Assembly: GCA_020881085.1 (NCBI GenBank)
Contig: JAJIYR010000152.1
Coordinates: 1-12,442, forward strand
DNA length: 12,442 bases
Reading direction: 5' to 3'
Source: Rickettsia endosymbiont of Bryobia graminum
GTDB taxonomy: Bacteria > Pseudomonadota > Alphaproteobacteria > Rickettsiales > Rickettsiaceae
Part shown: one piece after another, positions 1-7,040 of the stretch
How positions within the stretch are numbered: the first letter of the stretch is position 1
Layout of the letters: each line of letters starts with the position of its first letter
Translations under genes and position numbers: made by a program
The notes under the pieces: model-generated
What the model was told of the DNA's origin: nothing
Seen by the model: only the letters and a program-made list of their open reading frames with translations
The model's database searches: none

Positions 1-133
1 TTACTCTCCTGATTTAAACCCTATAGAGAAATTCTGGGCAAATTTTAAACGTAACTTAAGAAAAGTTATTAAACGATTTGATGATTTCTTAGATGCAATA
101 ACCTTCGCTATGCAATTAACTCAATCGGCTTAG
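1..133 (+). pseudogene. 3' end of an IS630-family transposase (partial at window edge)
   Basis: Reading from position 2, 43 codons run to a TAG at 131-133. They begin YSPDLNPIEKFWANFK, the hallmark C-terminal block of IS630/Tc1-mariner-type DDE transposases; the Glu of NPIEKFW is the third acidic catalytic residue. The rest of the protein lies upstream of the window, so I cannot tell whether the element is intact. No terminal inverted repeat could be assigned downstream, because only one end is visible. The reading frame is uninterrupted in the part seen. Confidence is high for the family and low for its status as gene or fragment. Confidence 0.85.
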
Positions 134-215
134 CTATATAGTTTCATTCATTTTCAAGTTAGCTTGTTTATATGCGACAGAGCTTAAGTAGCATCAATAA
201 TTTTCATAAAATAAG

Positions 216-244
216 TTGCATTTTTTAGTAATATTGGTTAGGAT
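216..244 (+). promoter_or_regulatory. possible promoter of tRNA-Cys
   Basis: TTGCAT (216-221) and TAGGAT (239-244) are 17 nt apart. This would place transcription start a few bases before the tRNA 5' end at 258. Each box matches the sigma-70 consensus only partly (3/6 and 4/6), so the call rests mainly on spacing and position. Confidence 0.3.
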
Positions 245-257
245 CTCTAGTACTTTA

Positions 258-332
258 GGCTAGGTAGCAAAGTGGTAATGCGGCGGACTGCAAATCCGCC
301 ATGCGCCGGTTCGATTCCGGCCCTGGCCTCCA
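258..332 (+). tRNA. tRNA-Cys (anticodon GCA)
   Basis: This is a full cloverleaf. The acceptor GGCTAGG (258-264) pairs with CCTGGCC (322-328) with one T-G wobble. The D arm is GCA...TGC. The anticodon stem GCGGA/TCCGC flanks the 7-nt loop CTGCAAA, with anticodon GCA at 290-292. The T arm is GCCGG-TTCGATT-CCGGC, followed by discriminator T and an encoded CCA (330-332). GCA reads UGC/UGU, so the tRNA is charged with cysteine. It lies 44 nt upstream of xerD on the same strand and may share a transcript with it. Confidence 0.97.
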
Positions 333-376
333 TACTAATTTTAGCTCTTATTTATAAGTTAATTAGAATAATATTT

Positions 377-1288
377 ATGGAATTTATTGAGCAATTCCTG
401 GAAATGTTAGTTGCTGAGCGTGGTATAGCCCATAACTCAGTAGTTAGTTATCAAAATGACTTATTAGGATTCCATAAATTTTTACTAATAAACCACTTGT
501 TGCCATTAAATGTTCAAACAGATGACATAAGAAACTGGATAGAATATTTAGCAAAAAATGGTATAAGTCCCCGTTCAATAAATCGTAAAATATCTTCTAT
601 TAAAAATTATTATGAATTTTTAATTAGTGAAAAATATGCTAAATACAATCCTTGTCTATTAGTTGATCTACCGAAATATCAAACTACTCTACCTTCCGTT
701 CTATCAATAGATGAAATTAAAATTTTACTATTATGTTGCGAGAGTGATAAATCTGATGCTGCTGTGCGTTTAAAGGCAATGATTCATTTATTATATGCAA
801 GTGGAATGAGAGTGTCTGAACTTGTCAGTATAAAATTGACAAGTATTTTAGTGAATCAATTATCTAAAGATATTAAAAAAATTTTTCCTATCTTTGGTAA
901 AGGGAACAAAGAGCGAATGATAGTTATCAATGATAAGACCATTGCAAGTTTACAAGAATATTTAGTTATTCGCCATAAATTCCTTACCCCTAAACAATTG
1001 AGTAGCAAACTATATTTATTTCCTTCTTATTCATCTACTGGTCACATGACTAGACAAAATTTTGCAGTTTTATTAAAGCAAATTTCTATTAAAGCTGGTT
1101 TAAACTCTGAAAACATTTCTCCGCATGGGTTGCGTCATAGCTTTGCTAGCCATTTATTAGAAGGGGGAGCAGATCTTAGAGTAATTCAAGAGCTGCTCGG
1201 TCATGCTGATATTAGCAGTACTCAAATATATACCAATATTCAAACTAAGCATCTGAAGATAGCTTTAGGGAAGCATCCATTAATATAG
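377..1288 (+). CDS. xerD: Site-specific tyrosine recombinase XerD
   Basis: XerD acts with XerC at the dif site to resolve chromosome dimers at cell division. The predicted protein is 303 aa, the usual Xer length. It has an N-terminal SAM-like core-binding domain (about 1-90, starting [16 protein letters not shown]) and a C-terminal catalytic domain. All catalytic residues are visible: R145 in GMRVSEL, K175 in GKGNKER, H250 and R253 in HGLRHSF, H276 in LLGHAD, and the nucleophile Y285 in TQIYTN. The tail KHPLI resembles the HP ending of XerD rather than XerC, and the whole sequence is very Rickettsia XerD-like. The ATG at 377 was chosen because the longer GTG frame from 272 would run out of the tRNA gene. 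There is no strong Shine-Dalgarno, and the gene is convergent with pgsA. Confidence 0.93.
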   Translation: MEFIEQFLEMLVAERGIAHNSVVSYQNDLLGFHKFLLINHLLPLNVQTDDIRNWIEYLAKNGISPRSINRKISSIKNYYEFLISEKYAKYNPCLLVDLPKYQTTLPSVLSIDEIKILLLCCESDKSDAAVRLKAMIHLLYASGMRVSELVSIKLTSILVNQLSKDIKKIFPIFGKGNKERMIVINDKTIASLQEYLVIRHKFLTPKQLSSKLYLFPSYSSTGHMTRQNFAVLLKQISIKAGLNSENISPHGLRHSFASHLLEGGADLRVIQELLGHADISSTQIYTNIQTKHLKIALGKHPLI

Positions 1289-1314
1289 GTTAATTATATC
1301 CTAGGTAATGAATA

Positions 1315-1863
1315 TTAAAAATATTTACTACATAATTTAAAGTAAGAATAGCCAGTTATAACTGTTAGTAATGCAGCGATCCAAAGGGCAATTTGTCCTA
1401 CTAAATCCATATACTCTATACCAGAACCTTTTGAACCTAGAATTAAGGCTGATAGAGCAAACATTTGAATAAAAGTTTTAATTTTTGCTAACCTTGAGAC
1501 AGGTAGGCTAACTTTAGTTAATGATAGGAACTCACGAAAACCAGCTACTAAAAATTCTCTCATTAAAATTAATATACATGGTATTTCCCCAGCTACCCCT
1601 TTTTTTACTAACATTATTAATACGCAACCAACTAACAATTTATCAGCTATAGGATCAAACATTTCTCCAAAGCTTGATACTAAACTAAATCTTCTTGCAA
1701 GATAACCATCAAAAAAATCAGTAATGCTTGCTAAGATAAATAATATTGCCCCTAGACGATGAGCTAGCTTAGAATTATCAAGATAAAAAGTCATTACGAT
1801 AACTGGAATAACAATAATACGTGCTATAGTTAAGTAATTTGGTAAATTTTTATCAATATTCAT
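1315..1863 (-). CDS. pgsA: CDP-diacylglycerol--glycerol-3-phosphate 3-phosphatidyltransferase
   Basis: PgsA transfers a phosphatidyl group from CDP-diacylglycerol to sn-glycerol-3-phosphate. This is the committed step to phosphatidylglycerol and cardiolipin in the inner membrane. The protein is 182 aa, normal for the family, with several hydrophobic segments. The CDP-alcohol phosphotransferase signature D-G-x2-A-R-x8-G-x3-D-x3-D is complete (D52-G53, A56-R57, G66, D70, D74; seen as DGYLARR...[10 protein letters not shown]). The N-terminus [11 protein letters not shown] is also typical. I use the ATG at 1863; an upstream TTG at 1872 would add only three residues. The gene lies 63 nt behind atpF on the same strand and is probably the last gene of the atp operon. 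PssA or cardiolipin synthase of the same superfamily is less likely on length and N-terminus. Confidence 0.92.
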   Translation of the reverse strand: MNIDKNLPNYLTIARIIVIPVIVMTFYLDNSKLAHRLGAILFILASITDFFDGYLARRFSLVSSFGEMFDPIADKLLVGCVLIMLVKKGVAGEIPCILILMREFLVAGFREFLSLTKVSLPVSRLAKIKTFIQMFALSALILGSKGSGIEYMDLVGQIALWIAALLTVITGYSYFKLCSKYF

Positions 1864-1926
1864 TATGTTCAATATTAGAATTAATGGTTTATAGAAATTT
1901 TAAATTTCATAGTTAAGCAAGCTTAT

Positions 1927-2421
1927 TTATAATTTATCAATATTATTAGTATTTTTCATTATAATTTTTTTTGCTATTTCTGTATCTAACATTTTTTCAT
2001 TATCTGTTTCTTGCATATATAATGAAACTAATTCTAATGTTTTATTACAAAATTCTGACTGGAGTGTTGCGAAAGCTTTTGATTTTGCTGTATTTACAAA
2101 ATTAATAGTGGTATTTTTTTTATGCTCTAAAAATTTCTCTATTTTTATATTTTGTTCAATAATTATGTTATTAGCAGTTTCTTCTCCCTCTTTAAGCATT
2201 TTTTCTTTTAAATTTGCAATCTCTACAAGTTGATTTGTAGTTTTTTCAAATAATAAAGTCATATCTTCATTAAGTTTTTTGCTTTCTGTAAGCTGGTTTT
2301 GGATAGCCATAATTTTTAAGTCTAGAGACTTAAAAATTATATTTTTTGCAGGTCTATAAATTAAACTTACAAAGATTAGGAAAGAGATCGCTAACCAAAA
2401 ATGTTCGTTAAAAAAATTCAT
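1927..2421 (-). CDS. atpF: ATP synthase Fo subunit b
   Basis: Subunit b forms half of the peripheral stalk that holds F1 stationary against the a subunit. The protein is 164 aa, normal for b. It has one N-terminal membrane helix (about residues 8-26, WLAISFLIFVSLIY) and then a long, charged, heptad-like helix with little Gly or Pro (about 35-130), as expected for the stalk. Its ATG shares one base with the stop codon of the upstream b' gene (TAATG), so translation is probably coupled. Identification rests on architecture and on position as the last atp gene, because b subunits diverge strongly in sequence. The F1 genes (atpHAGDC) are not in this window, which is normal for alphaproteobacteria, where Fo and F1 operons are separate. 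Confidence 0.9.
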   Translation of the reverse strand: MNFFNEHFWLAISFLIFVSLIYRPAKNIIFKSLDLKIMAIQNQLTESKKLNEDMTLLFEKTTNQLVEIANLKEKMLKEGEETANNIIIEQNIKIEKFLEHKKNTTINFVNTAKSKAFATLQSEFCNKTLELVSLYMQETDNEKMLDTEIAKKIIMKNTNNIDKL

Positions 2422-2900
2422 TATTTTATCTTATCATATAATTTAGTTAATAATTTTTGGTTAGCTGGTTGGTTAGTAATTTGCTCAATTAGCTTTGTGG
2501 CTAAATCTATGCAAGATTGATTTATATTAGCCCAAAATAATTTATAATCTTCTTTAATATCATTATTAGTTTGATTAATTTGAGCTTTTAAATCATTGTT
2601 TAATTGATTTTTCTTGGCTAAGAAAATCTCTTCCATTCTGTTAGAGGCTTGTTTTTGAATATTTACTACTAACTCTTGTATTATTTTTACTTCATTATCA
2701 TACTGTTTTTGTAGTTTTTTTGCTTCTGATGCAAGCTTCTCTGCGTTTGAAATATTAAAATCTATAATAGATTGTCTGCTATCTGAAATTTTCTTAGCTA
2801 AAGGAATAATAAACTTATGAATTAAACCATGTAAACAGCTAAAAATAATTGCTAACCAAAAAACTTGCGAATAATAAAAATTAGCATCAAATTGTGGCAT
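2421..2900 (-). CDS. atpX: ATP synthase Fo subunit b' (b2)
   Basis: This is the second, non-identical b-type stalk subunit found in alphaproteobacteria and photosynthetic bacteria, where b and b' form a heterodimer. The protein is 159 aa. The N-terminus MPQFDANFYYSQVFWLAIIF carries the typical b' pattern (Pro-x-Phe, then SQ-x-FWL), with a membrane helix at about 10-28, then LIHKFIIPLAKKISDSRQ and a long polar coiled-coil helix. It starts at an ATG only 6 nt after the atpE stop, with no Shine-Dalgarno in that gap, which suggests coupled translation from atpE. It is sometimes annotated as atpF2 or atpG'. Confidence 0.9.
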   Translation of the reverse strand: MPQFDANFYYSQVFWLAIIFSCLHGLIHKFIIPLAKKISDSRQSIIDFNISNAEKLASEAKKLQKQYDNEVKIIQELVVNIQKQASNRMEEIFLAKKNQLNNDLKAQINQTNNDIKEDYKLFWANINQSCIDLATKLIEQITNQPANQKLLTKLYDKIK

Positions 2901-2906
2901 AATATT

Positions 2907-3131
2907 TTAGGAGAATATTAACAAGATTGCAATTACGAATGAAAATAACCCCATAGCTTCAGTAAGACCAGCTCCGATTAGGGCCATCCTTTGTAGTTGG
3001 TCACTTGCAGAAGGATTACGAGCCATAGAAGATAGTAATGAGCTAAAGATATTAGATACTCCAAGAGCTGCTCCAAGTAGACCAATAGCCATACACCCGA
3101 TTCCAATATATTTTAACGACATTGCGTCCAT
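2907..3131 (-). CDS. atpE: ATP synthase Fo subunit c
   Basis: This proteolipid forms the rotating proton-translocating c-ring. The protein is 74 aa, two transmembrane helices joined by the polar loop ARNP (37-40). The proton-binding carboxylate is E58 in [11 protein letters not shown]. The first helix ([19 protein letters not shown]) keeps small-residue packing. The C-terminal [10 protein letters not shown] is typical of rickettsial c subunits. The start at 3131 is supported by a good AGGAG (minus strand, 3140-3144) 8 nt upstream; the second Met (residue 4) would be too far from it. This is the best ribosome binding site in the operon, fitting the need for many c copies per complex. Confidence 0.97.
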   Translation of the reverse strand: MDAMSLKYIGIGCMAIGLLGAALGVSNIFSSLLSSMARNPSASDQLQRMALIGAGLTEAMGLFSFVIAILLIFS

Positions 3132-3139
3132 AATAAATA

Positions 3140-3144
3140 CTCCT
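3140..3144 (-). promoter_or_regulatory. Shine-Dalgarno AGGAG of atpE
   Basis: AGGAG on the minus strand lies 8 nt before the atpE ATG. The other atp starts in this operon have weak sites or rely on overlap with the preceding gene, so this site probably raises c-subunit synthesis relative to its neighbours. Confidence 0.6.
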
Positions 3145-3175
3145 AAAAAATGATTAATAATAGTTTTAATTTTTC

Positions 3176-3904
3176 TTAATGCAAATTTATCGCATCACTT
3201 AAATATACGCAAGAAAGAATTGTAAAAATATATGCTTGAAGTATGGCTACAAAAATTTCAAAGCCAATTAAAGTGACAATTATTGGAATTGGTAGAAATT
3301 TTAAAAAGATCATTAATGATACAGCAAATCCTGCCATTACTTTTAGCAATATATGTCCTGCCACCATATTTGCGGCTAGTCTTAAAGATAGGCTTATTGG
3401 TCTTGCTAAATAAGCAAATAATTCTAAAATAATCATAACAGGAGCTAACCATAAAGGTACACCTTGAGGTAAAAATAGTGATAAAAAATGTAGGCCATGG
3501 TTAACAAATCCAACAATTGTAATAAATAAAAAAACAATTATTGCTAGAGAAAATGTAATCACAATATGACTTGTAACAGTAAAGCCATAAGGAAGCATCC
3601 CAAGTAAGTTACATAATAGAATAAAAATAAATAGAGAAAATATTATAGGAGTAAACTTTCTTCCTTTTTCTCCAACATTTTGATCTAGCATGGAGGTAAT
3701 CATATTATATAATATTTCTGCACTTGCTTGTAATCTTGAGGGAACAAGTTGTTGAGGTTTTAGAGCACAATAGAGATAAGATAATGCTATTAATAAAGCA
3801 GACATCATAAATAAACTAGAATTAGTAAAACTAATGTCATAATCAAATAGCTTAATTTCGATTAGTTTTTTTAATGCAAATTGATCTAAAGGGCTATGTG
3901 ACAT
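3176..3904 (-). CDS. atpB: ATP synthase Fo subunit a
   Basis: This stator subunit provides the proton half-channels facing the c-ring. The protein is 242 aa with five to six hydrophobic helices, normal for alphaproteobacteria. The essential arginine is R175 in [11 protein letters not shown]184 (AGH) and E216 (GFEIF) form the His/Glu pair, in the order opposite to the E. coli pair E219/H245. Q223 in LQAYIF is the conserved Gln. The C-terminus LSDAINLH is very close to the Rickettsia subunit a. The ATG overlaps the atpI stop by one base (TAATG). A 64-codon frame inside this gene on the same strand is a shadow. Confidence 0.97.
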   Translation of the reverse strand: MSHSPLDQFALKKLIEIKLFDYDISFTNSSLFMMSALLIALSYLYCALKPQQLVPSRLQASAEILYNMITSMLDQNVGEKGRKFTPIIFSLFIFILLCNLLGMLPYGFTVTSHIVITFSLAIIVFLFITIVGFVNHGLHFLSLFLPQGVPLWLAPVMIILELFAYLARPISLSLRLAANMVAGHILLKVMAGFAVSLMIFLKFLPIPIIVTLIGFEIFVAILQAYIFTILSCVYLSDAINLH

Positions 3905-4170
3905 TATTTTTTATTTACCTTCTGCCAAATCATTTTAAATCCTGCTAACACGCCTATCAATGAAAAAATTATAATACATAAAGGTTTGCTTGCAAAATAT
4001 TTATCTAAAAATATACCGATAGTGATTCCTACACCTGTGCCTGCAACTAAATCTAAACCTATCCCTAAGGCATCTACCTCTTTTCTTTTTTTAGAATTAT
4101 CATAGGTTGGAGGATTATTGGCTTTAAATTTATCAATTCTTTCTTGTATTTGTTCTAATTTCTTATCCAC
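3904..4170 (-). CDS. atpI: AtpI-type ATP synthase assembly protein
   Basis: AtpI/AtpZ-type proteins assist c-ring assembly and may affect magnesium supply; they are not part of the mature enzyme. The protein is 88 aa. It has a charged N-terminal stretch (1-35) and then two hydrophobic segments (about 36-56, [20 protein letters not shown], and 62-82, [20 protein letters not shown]) separated by a short charged turn. This is the AtpI/AtpZ hairpin pattern, and the gene sits directly before atpB. The start codon is GTG (4168-4170), with an AAGG about 10 nt upstream. Assignment is by topology, length and position; sequence identity in this family is low. Confidence 0.85.
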   Translation of the reverse strand: MDKKLEQIQERIDKFKANNPPTYDNSKKRKEVDALGIGLDLVAGTGVGITIGIFLDKYFASKPLCIIIFSLIGVLAGFKMIWQKVNKK

Positions 4171-4197
4171 ACAATGAATACCTTGTGAAATAAATTA

Positions 4198-4998
4198 CTA
4201 TATTTCATTAGTAGGGTTAACTTCTTCTAATGCCTTATCAATCTTTTTAGATAAAATATCTAGGCTATATCCTTCTGATACTGGTTCACCATTTATAAAA
4301 AATGCCGGTGTACCAATAAATTTAGGAGATTGAGAGATAAAATTAGTATTTTCCAATAATATTTTTGCTAGTTTATCATCTTTAAGGCATTTTTCAAAAG
4401 ACTCGGATGATACTCCGCCTATTTGCCCTATATTAGTAAGTAAGGAGCGATATTTAGCACTTCCAGCCCATTTATCTTGTTGCTCTAATATTACACTTTG
4501 AAATTTTAGAAAACTATCTTTAGAAGTTGTACAGCGTTGTAAAATTGCTGCGTCTAAATCTTGCTTATTAGAGATAAATTCACGTGTTACATAAGCAATT
4601 TTATTAGTTACAACATATTTCTTTTTTAGTTCTGGTAAAACTGCCTTATTAAAATAAGCGCAATGAGGGCAAGTTGGAGAATAATACTCAATTAGTACTA
4701 CTTTAGAATCAGGATTACCAAGGACAATATCATTTTTATTAATTTTGAAATTTGGTTTATCTGATATTTCTGTTTTAACTTCAGTAGTAATATTATTTTC
4801 ATCAGTATTATTATGTGTATTTTCTGAGATAGTAATATCATCATGTTCATCAGAGTTATTAGCGGGAGCTTTGTTATTGTCTAAGTCTGATATAAAGTTT
4901 TGAATTACTTCTTCATCAGAAATAGTTTCTTTAGTATTATTTTCTTCTGAACATGCTAGTAAAAATAAGGAAATTAGGATAACAATAAAAAATCGCAT
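4198..4998 (-). CDS. DsbA-family thiol:disulfide oxidoreductase, predicted lipoprotein
   Basis: The protein is predicted to oxidise or shuffle disulfides in the periplasm. It is 266 aa from the ATG at 4998. Residues 1-16 (MRFFIVILISLFLLAC) form a lipoprotein signal with lipobox LLAC and the lipidated Cys at 16. An Asn/Asp/Glu-rich low-complexity linker follows (about 17-85), then a thioredoxin-fold domain. The active site is CPHC (110-113) in SPTCPHCAYF, the DsbA type, and the cis-proline is T230-P231 in IGTPAFFING. Two further cysteines (156 and 204) could make the second disulfide known in alphaproteobacterial DsbAs such as Wolbachia DsbA1. A TTG at 5061 would extend the frame by 21 residues and bury the signal peptide, so I reject it. 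The gene heads the atp operon, 27 nt before atpI. Confidence 0.87.
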   Translation of the reverse strand: MRFFIVILISLFLLACSEENNTKETISDEEVIQNFISDLDNNKAPANNSDEHDDITISENTHNNTDENNITTEVKTEISDKPNFKINKNDIVLGNPDSKVVLIEYYSPTCPHCAYFNKAVLPELKKKYVVTNKIAYVTREFISNKQDLDAAILQRCTTSKDSFLKFQSVILEQQDKWAGSAKYRSLLTNIGQIGGVSSESFEKCLKDDKLAKILLENTNFISQSPKFIGTPAFFINGEPVSEGYSLDILSKKIDKALEEVNPTNEI

Positions 4999-5088
4999 TA
5001 TGATGTAAATCTTTTTAAATATAGAGAATGTTAGATTAGGAAATTTTGGTTGATTAGTCAATTGATCTTATAATAAAATAATATATTT

Positions 5089-5116
5089 ATATTAAACTTA
5101 TTCATACAAGTATCAA
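5089..5116 (-). promoter_or_regulatory. probable promoter of the dsbA-atp-pgsA operon
   Basis: On the minus strand TTGATA (5111-5116) and TAATAT (5089-5094) are 16 nt apart, each 4/6 to the sigma-70 consensus. This predicts transcription start near 5082 and a leader of about 85 nt before the lipoprotein ATG. The region is very AT-rich, so chance matches are likely. Confidence 0.4.
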
Positions 5117-5187
5117 GTTTATTAGTTTTCTGAGAGAAAAAGTGCCAATCCATTATATTTTATTTATATTATTTTGTAATAAACAAA

Positions 5188-5215
5188 TTGTCTTGGCATT
5201 AATGCAAACTATAGG
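5188..5215 (+). promoter_or_regulatory. probable promoter of the 5301-9735 operon with palindrome in spacer
   Basis: TTGTCT (5188-5193) and TATAGG (5210-5215) are 16 nt apart, each 4/6 to consensus. The perfect 10-bp palindrome GCATTAATGC (5196-5205) sits between the two boxes and extends with one mismatch to 16 bp (5193-5208). A palindrome in the spacer is a common operator position. The predicted transcript would start near 5222, about 80 nt before the orphan gene. Confidence 0.4.
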
Positions 5216-5274
5216 TAAAATTTTGTTCAAGTTGAAATTAACTTCAGTTATTTTAAAACTAAAGATAAGGTTTT

Positions 5275-5304
5275 ATGTATATTAAAATGGTTTGTTATCG
5301 GTGA
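5275..5304 (+). CDS. nine-codon leader ORF (possible)
   Basis: ATG at 5275 opens MYIKMVCYR and stops at TGA 5302-5304. An AAGG (5267-5270) lies 4 nt upstream, a better ribosome site than any in front of the next gene. The TGA overlaps the GTG of the 579-aa gene (GTGA at 5301-5304), so it could couple translation. It may instead be a chance frame, or the remnant of an older N-terminus lost by an indel. Confidence 0.35.
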   Translation: MYIKMVCYR

Positions 5305-7040
5305 AAAATCTAGATAATAAGAATAATGAAATATATCAAAGATTAAAAGATTGTTTTACTACTTTAAGCTTACAATTTATTACAGCTCTTAAATATCCTC
5401 GCATTTTAAGGCAAGCTGTTTGTACTGTAAACATTATAAGTATTTTACAGAATAATAAAGATTTGCTTAACTATCTTAAATCAGATACTCAGAAAGAACT
5501 ATCATCGGTTTTGCAGCGTTTTGGTAGCAAATCTGTTGAGGCATTAAAACAACAACCACATAAATCAGAAGAAATTATAGCTTTAACTAATTCTTTGCTT
5601 AGATTAATAGAGTTCTTAGATTCAACTTCCAATTTTATTGAGAAAGATCAATCAATTAACAAGCTAAAGCAAGAAGAGATTGATTTAGCTGAATATTTTA
5701 TTGTACAGTGTTGCGCATTAATTTCCGGTGATAGAGATCAGAATGCAGTAAATAATTTTCAAGTTATGGCAATTATTATAAATTTAGACTATCTATCAGA
5801 AGAGCAGAAGAAATTATTATTACAGCAATTATTGTTAATAAAAGAATTATGGCAAATAGATGGAACTATAAATATTGAAAAAGAGTCAGTTGTTATAAAT
5901 TTTCATAAAAAAATTTTATCCATTTTAAAGACTGATAAAGTAGATGATTACAATATTATATTACAAAAGATGCTTCAATTTCTATTGAAAGATAATAATG
6001 TTCTAATAGAATTATCTAACGCTAAATTAGTACGTTTATATGATAGATTAAAAGATTTATATACTAGATATGATATTGATAATGTTTTATTAAAAATATA
6101 CAAAGAGTCAAAATTTAGGGTTAGTCACAGTAAATTTTATAATTCAGGGTATGATCTTTTAAAATTATTTGAGTGCTATAATACAATATTGCATCAAATA
6201 GAAAATGCAGAATTTGCTATAGTAGAAAAATTTCTATTGAAGAGAAACTCTTTTCAGCATGAGATTCTGATTAATATTACTAAGCATATAGATTTTATAA
6301 TGATTGTAGATGTAGCTAATGACGTTAATTTAGATTATACATTGAATCAGGTGCGTAGAGAATTAACCCAGAATATTCAAAATGGCCATACTATTTCTTT
6401 AATGATTTCCTTTATAGAATCGAAACTAGCTTGTCATACTAGCAGTATGATTATTACTAGATATAATTCTTTAGATGATTTTGCTAAAAATAGATTAAAA
6501 AAACGATATGAGTTGCTATTTAAAAATATTGTATCATTATTAACAACAGATTCAATTCATAAAATTTTGATACAAAATGCTATAATATATAAAATTGCTT
6601 CTAAGTATAAACAAAATATTAATACAGATTCATCTTTAGAGCTAAGAATAATAGACAAGGAAAGGTTAGAAATAGTAAGACAGTTGAATGAAATTAACTT
6701 TGTAGAGATTTTTAATGATAAATATTTAAATAAAATCTCTAGTTTGAATTTTAAGAAATATGTTAGAAAGATAATGTCAGAAACGCCGTTAGCTTACATT
6801 AAATTAATTATTAGAATATTATCTAATAATTTTACCGTAGAGCAGCTTGGTGTATTATTAGAGTTATCAATAACTACTAAATCAGAAAATATAAAATCAA
6901 TTGTAAAACATGAGTTAATTTTACAGCTTAAAAAGCGATTAAGCTTTGCTAAAATATTGTATTATATTTTTGCTCGAAAAAACTATGAACTTGCAAAATT
7001 AAACCATATTAAGAGATCTATAAATGAGTGTGTTAATTAA
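5301..7040 (+). CDS. large alpha-helical orphan protein, function unknown
   Basis: I do not recognise this protein. From the GTG at 5301 it is 579 aa; a TTG at 5292 would add three residues, and no in-frame ATG occurs near the front. The sequence is rich in Lys, Asn, Ile and Leu, with few Pro and Gly. It reads as helix after helix throughout (for example the blocks near KLKQEEIDLAEYFIV and RLYDRLKDLYTRYDIDNVL), suggesting an all-helical scaffold or repeat-like fold. No signal peptide, transmembrane segment, nucleotide-binding loop or catalytic motif was seen, so it is probably cytoplasmic or secreted by a non-Sec route. It is first in an operon, and its end overlaps the next gene by 17 nt. 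Base composition matches its neighbours. It may be a Rickettsiales-restricted family. Confidence 0.85.
   Translation: MKNLDNKNNEIYQRLKDCFTTLSLQFITALKYPRILRQAVCTVNIISILQNNKDLLNYLKSDTQKELSSVLQRFGSKSVEALKQQPHKSEEIIALTNSLLRLIEFLDSTSNFIEKDQSINKLKQEEIDLAEYFIVQCCALISGDRDQNAVNNFQVMAIIINLDYLSEEQKKLLLQQLLLIKELWQIDGTINIEKESVVINFHKKILSILKTDKVDDYNIILQKMLQFLLKDNNVLIELSNAKLVRLYDRLKDLYTRYDIDNVLLKIYKESKFRVSHSKFYNSGYDLLKLFECYNTILHQIENAEFAIVEKFLLKRNSFQHEILINITKHIDFIMIVDVANDVNLDYTLNQVRRELTQNIQNGHTISLMISFIESKLACHTSSMIITRYNSLDDFAKNRLKKRYELLFKNIVSLLTTDSIHKILIQNAIIYKIASKYKQNINTDSSLELRIIDKERLEIVRQLNEINFVEIFNDKYLNKISSLNFKKYVRKIMSETPLAYIKLIIRILSNNFTVEQLGVLLELSITTKSENIKSIVKHELILQLKKRLSFAKILYYIFARKNYELAKLNHIKRSINECVN

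Larger units (their letters stand above)
4999..5300. other. divergent intergenic region
   Basis: These 302 bases separate the minus-strand dsbA-atp operon from the plus-strand orphan operon. They hold a candidate promoter in each direction, a near-palindrome at 5193-5208, and a nine-codon leader ORF at the right end. I see no RNA gene or further coding frame. Confidence 0.7.

Noticed and set aside
272..376. GTG-initiated extension of xerD by 35 codons
   Set aside because: It starts inside the tRNA-Cys gene and reads through its anticodon and T arms; the ATG at 377 gives a normal XerD length and N-terminus.
258..1288. tRNA plus adjacent tyrosine recombinase as a genomic island or prophage integrase
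   Set aside because: The recombinase is a 303-aa housekeeping XerD type, and no second copy of the tRNA 3' end is visible in the window to serve as an attachment site.
1311..1325. AATATT-AAA-AATATT hairpin between convergent xerD and pgsA as a terminator
   Set aside because: A 6-bp all-AT stem in such AT-rich sequence is expected by chance and has no convincing T tract.
3258..3452. 64-codon minus-strand frame
   Set aside because: It lies entirely inside atpB in another frame and has no family features.
4999..5061. TTG-initiated extension of the DsbA-like protein
   Set aside because: It would place 21 residues in front of a clear lipoprotein signal peptide and has no ribosome site.
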